Assembly (NCBI GenBank): GCA_000513555.1
Contig: ALYD01000003.1
Location: 110,013 to 174,012, forward strand
Source: Lachnospiraceae bacterium JC7
Lineage (GTDB): Bacteria > Bacillota > Clostridia > Lachnospirales > Lachnospiraceae
Length of the DNA stretch: 64,000 nt
Reading direction: 5' to 3'
Each line of letters begins with the position of its first letter. Positions within the stretch are counted from its first letter, which is position 1. This document shows positions 61,392 through 64,000 of this stretch, in pieces. A program made the translations under genes and the position numbers. The notes beneath the pieces were generated by a model. It had not been told where the DNA came from and did no database searches. It saw only the letters and a program-made list of their open reading frames with translations.

Positions 61392-62150
61392 TTACAATTC
61401 TATATCCAGTTCTATAGGACAATGATCTGAACCGAATATCTCCTGATGAATTCCCGCATCCTTTATCTTATCCTTTATTTTTTCGGATACAACAAAATAG
61501 TCTATACGCCAGCCCACATTTCTCTCTCTTGCTTTCATGCGGTAAGACCACCAGCTGTACTCATCCCTTGCTTCCGGATGGAGCATGCGGAAGCTGTCCA
61601 CATATCCTGAATCCAGAAGTCTTGAGAACTTTGCACGCTCTTCATCGGTAAATCCTGCATTATGATGATTTGTTGAAGGATTTTTGATATCTATCTCCTC
61701 GTGAGCCACATTGAGATCTCCGCAGTAAATGACAGGCTTTTTCTCATTGAGCCTGTTAATATACTCTCTCCAGGCATCCTCCCACTCCATTCTGTACGGA
61801 AGTCTCTTGAGTTCTCCCTGAGAGTTGGGAACATATACAGTAAGAACATAATAGTCTTCAAATTCTGCTGTAATTACTCTTCCTTCCTGGTCATGCTCCT
61901 CTATCCCCATGCCATAAGTGACATTTAAGGGTTCTTCCCTGGTGAACAGGGCAGTTCCTGAATATCCCTTCTTTTCAGCATAGTTCCAGTACTGATGATA
62001 ACCGGGAAGTTCCAGTTCTATCTGTCCTGCCTGAAGCTTAGTCTCCTGCAGACAGAATATATCTGCGTCCAGCTTCTGAAACTCCTCCATGAAGTTCTTG
62101 CCCATAACAGCTCTTAAGCCGTTTACATTCCATGAAATCATTTTTTTCAT
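61392..62150 (-). CDS. xth: Exodeoxyribonuclease III (AP endonuclease)
   Basis: The 252-residue enzyme has ISWNVNGLRAVMGK at the start, the metal/catalytic motif DIFCLQETKLQ, GDLNVAHEEID near residue 145 and the C-terminal active-site motif GSDHCPIELDI. It incises DNA at abasic sites and removes 3' blocks. ATG 62150 follows GGAG. A terminator follows. It is divergent from the MATE transporter gene. Confidence 0.96.
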   Translation of the reverse strand: MKKMISWNVNGLRAVMGKNFMEEFQKLDADIFCLQETKLQAGQIELELPGYHQYWNYAEKKGYSGTALFTREEPLNVTYGMGIEEHDQEGRVITAEFEDYYVLTVYVPNSQGELKRLPYRMEWEDAWREYINRLNEKKPVIYCGDLNVAHEEIDIKNPSTNHHNAGFTDEERAKFSRLLDSGYVDSFRMLHPEARDEYSWWSYRMKARERNVGWRIDYFVVSEKIKDKIKDAGIHQEIFGSDHCPIELDIEL

Positions 62151-62333
62151 ATAAATTCTCCATTCCTCCGCCTGTTATGGCGAACTCTGTATCATTAAAA
62201 TAAGAGATCACACATCTCCATTCATCTATACTCATCATGATATTTTAGTATTTTACCATATACTTTCGAAGTGTTACACTCAATACATTATCGGAATGAT
62301 CGTATATTTTGCATGGTCTCAGGAGGCTTAAAC

Positions 62334-63704
62334 TTGGCAGCAAAAGCAACAGACTTTTCAAACGGCTCAGTGATAAAAGCTATCATGTTACAGACAGTAC
62401 CTCTTCTGGTAGCTCAGATCATTCAGCTTCTATACAATATAGTTGATCGTATTTATATAGGCCATCTCCCCGGGGCAAACGGTCTGGCCCTTACAGGTGT
62501 GGGCGTCTGCTTTCCGCTCATAACCCTCATAACCGCTTTTACCGACTGGTTCGGAATAGGCGGTACACCTCTTTTTTCCATAGCAAGAGGCGAAGGCAAA
62601 AACGAAAGGGCACTTAACATAATGTGTCAGAGCGCCTTTCTTCTTATAACTTCATCCATCAGCATCACCATCCTGACACTTATATTTATGAAGCCAATGC
62701 TTTATGCTCTGGGTGCCAGTGATGCCACTTACAGTTACGCCCACGATTATTTCACTGTATACATACTGGGAACCGTATTTTTCATGACAGGTTCCGGTCT
62801 GAATTACTACATAAGCGCTCAGGGTTTTCCAAGGATCGGAATGATAACCACCGCAATAGGTGCACTTCTAAATATCATTCTTGACCCTCTCTTCATGTTT
62901 GTTTTCGGATGGGGCGTTGTAGGCGCGGCCGTAGCCACAGTTATCTCTCAGGCACTCAGTGCCATATGGGTTATCAGATTTCTTCTTTCTGAAAAGGCCA
63001 TGTTCAGGCTTGATACCAAACGTATACGATTTGACATCAATATAGCCCGTGAGATCATCACTTTGGGATTTGCCAATTTCCTTATGAAATCCACCAACAC
63101 CGTGACTCAGGCAGCCTGCAACATTACCCTCAGGAACTACGGAGGTGACTTGTACATTGGCGTGTTTACCATCATTAATTCCCTGAGAGACTTCATCACC
63201 CTTCCGGGAACCGCCATCACCCACGCATCACAGCCGGTTCTGGGCTTCAATTTCGGAGCGAGAAAGTACGGCAGATTGAAAAGAGGCATCATTTTTGCCT
63301 CTGTAGCCGCAAGCTCCTATGCTTTTGTAGTGTGGATACTCATACTTATTTTCCCGGCTTTCTGTATCCGTATCTTTTCCGGAGATCCCGAGACTATCCG
63401 TATAGGCACCCATTGCCTCCGTCTTTACCTTATGGCCTTTATTTTCCAGATGGGACAGTTCTGCGGACAATCTGTTTTCTCTGCTCTCGGACAGTCAAAG
63501 AAGGCTATCTTCTTTTCGACATTGAGAAAGATAATCATTATCCTGCCATTGACTCTGATACTCCCTCTTTACATGGGTGTTGACGGTGTCTTCGCAGCAG
63601 AACCGATCTCCAATGTGATCGGAGGTGTGGCAGCCTTCAGCACCATGCTGGTTACTGTTTACTGGAGACTCCCGAAGAAGGATGGGGAAGTTGCAAAGCT
63701 GTAA
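62334..63704 (+). CDS. MATE-family multidrug/sodium antiporter
   Basis: The 456-residue membrane protein has twelve predicted membrane segments and the MATE features: IKAIMLQTVPLLVAQIIQLLYNIVDRIYIGHLP at the start, a repeat of the same fold in the second half (EIITLGFANFLMKSTN), and QPVLGFNFGARKYGRLKRGI after the midpoint. It probably exports cationic compounds in exchange for Na+ or H+. The start is a TTG at 62334-62336 with AGGAGG 7 nt upstream; longer ATG readings lack a ribosome site. The stop meets the rlmI-like gene with no gap. Confidence 0.93.
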   Translation: MAAKATDFSNGSVIKAIMLQTVPLLVAQIIQLLYNIVDRIYIGHLPGANGLALTGVGVCFPLITLITAFTDWFGIGGTPLFSIARGEGKNERALNIMCQSAFLLITSSISITILTLIFMKPMLYALGASDATYSYAHDYFTVYILGTVFFMTGSGLNYYISAQGFPRIGMITTAIGALLNIILDPLFMFVFGWGVVGAAVATVISQALSAIWVIRFLLSEKAMFRLDTKRIRFDINIAREIITLGFANFLMKSTNTVTQAACNITLRNYGGDLYIGVFTIINSLRDFITLPGTAITHASQPVLGFNFGARKYGRLKRGIIFASVAASSYAFVVWILILIFPAFCIRIFSGDPETIRIGTHCLRLYLMAFIFQMGQFCGQSVFSALGQSKKAIFFSTLRKIIIILPLTLILPLYMGVDGVFAAEPISNVIGGVAAFSTMLVTVYWRLPKKDGEVAKL

Positions 63705-64000
63705 TTATTTCTCATCACACACCTGGAAGATGTAGAACTTTAAATAGTAGCTGTTCTCATCCTTCGCCCCAGAGTATAGGGTGATCAGAACACTGGGTAC
63801 GGTACTCCACCTGACGAAGACGTCTGTGTACTGAGTTGGCAGCCTCCGCTATGGTTCTTGTGAAGAGCTCAGGGGTCATGAAATGACTGCAGCTGCAGGT
63901 GGCAAGATAACCGCCATCCTTTACCAGTTTAATTCCCTGCATGTTTATCTCACGATAACCTCTGATTGCAGCCTTTGTTGCCTCCCTTGATTTCGTAAAA
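63705..64000 (-). pseudogene. RlmI-like 23S rRNA (cytosine-C5) methyltransferase, 3' part, frameshifted
   Basis: The right edge holds the C-terminal part of an RlmI/RlmK-type methyltransferase. The segment FTKSREATKAAIRGYREIN leads into LVKDGGYLATCSCSHFM, with its catalytic Cys pair, and on to YRTQCSDHPILWGEG. There a TGA at 63757-63759 interrupts the frame. In the next frame the family's expected C terminus continues (DENSYYLKFYIFQV) to a TAA at 63705-63707. One extra base in the G4 run at 63766-63769 explains this, as dropping it reads ILWAKDENSYYLKF. It may be an assembly error or a true frameshift. The 5' end lies beyond the window. Confidence 0.7.

Noticed and set aside
63757..63942. Stand-alone 61-residue protein at the right edge
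   Set aside because: It continues in frame to the window edge and matches the C-terminal part of an RlmI-type methyltransferase interrupted by a frameshift.
1..64000. tRNA genes, rRNA, CRISPR arrays, insertion sequences or prophage
   Set aside because: I looked for T-loop motifs, repeated spacers, transposase motifs and phage structural genes on both strands and saw none.

Overview
The window reads as a chromosomal segment of an anaerobic Firmicute of the class Clostridia, most likely Lachnospiraceae (Butyrivibrio or Roseburia-like). The reasons are the gene order rho-rpmE-DUF1385-prmC-prfA, a short archaeal-type prolyl-tRNA synthetase, a FeoA/FeoA/FeoB cluster with the small Cys-rich FeoB-associated protein, sucrose phosphorylase beside a GH32 enzyme under a LacI regulator, and strong AGGAGG-type ribosome binding sites with moderate GC. 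The genus is an inference. Nearly all genes lie on the minus strand. I found no tRNA, rRNA, insertion sequence, prophage or CRISPR array, so this looks like core and niche-adaptation chromosome rather than a mobile island.

Layout. 0-4.6 kb: end of a LysR regulator, then comFC, recD2 and an mreB paralogue. 4.7-14.2 kb: a sucrose/fructan locus made of a LacI regulator, two permeases and a lipoprotein of a sugar ABC importer, sucrose phosphorylase, an unassigned P-loop kinase, and a divergent GH32 beta-fructosidase. Palindromic LacI-type operators sit on the promoters of the importer and on the divergent promoter region. 14.2-26 kb: a structured intergenic stretch, a CmpB-like membrane protein with a repetitive tail, an acyltransferase, phosphoglucomutase, CCA transferase, an SH3 membrane protein, proS, aroC and a beta-propeller lactonase-like protein. 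26-30.7 kb: potABCD, preceded by a transcription unit of about 460 nt with its own promoter and intrinsic terminator but no gene, probably a structured RNA. 30.7-38.1 kb: metal homeostasis, with feo genes and a DtxR/MntR-family regulator whose likely boxes are visible, then a CadA-like P-type ATPase, a metallochaperone and an ArsR regulator with a clear inverted repeat upstream. 38.2-48.9 kb: fumC, a STAS/anti-sigma-like pair, a membrane protein with cell-wall-binding-like repeats, trmL, nth, dCMP deaminase, sua5, a GH18 protein and prfA. 49-54 kb: prmC, DUF1385, rpmE and rho. 55-61.2 kb: a glycogen operon, GlgX-like - glgB - malQ. 61.4-64 kb: xth, a MATE exporter, and an rlmI-like methyltransferase that ends in a frameshift.

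Most noteworthy points. (1) The first glycogen-operon gene keeps the GlgX/isoamylase fold but appears to have lost all three GH13 catalytic carboxylates, which suggests a pseudoenzyme comparable to plant ISA2. (2) The three glycogen proteins carry charged C-terminal tails, strongly basic on GlgB and acidic on MalQ. (3) The orphan RNA unit lies ahead of potABCD. (4) A P-loop kinase of unknown substrate sits beside sucrose phosphorylase and is a candidate for the missing fructose kinase. (5) The rlmI-like gene has a one-base frameshift in a run of four identical bases. All family assignments come from reading motifs by eye; no searches were run.
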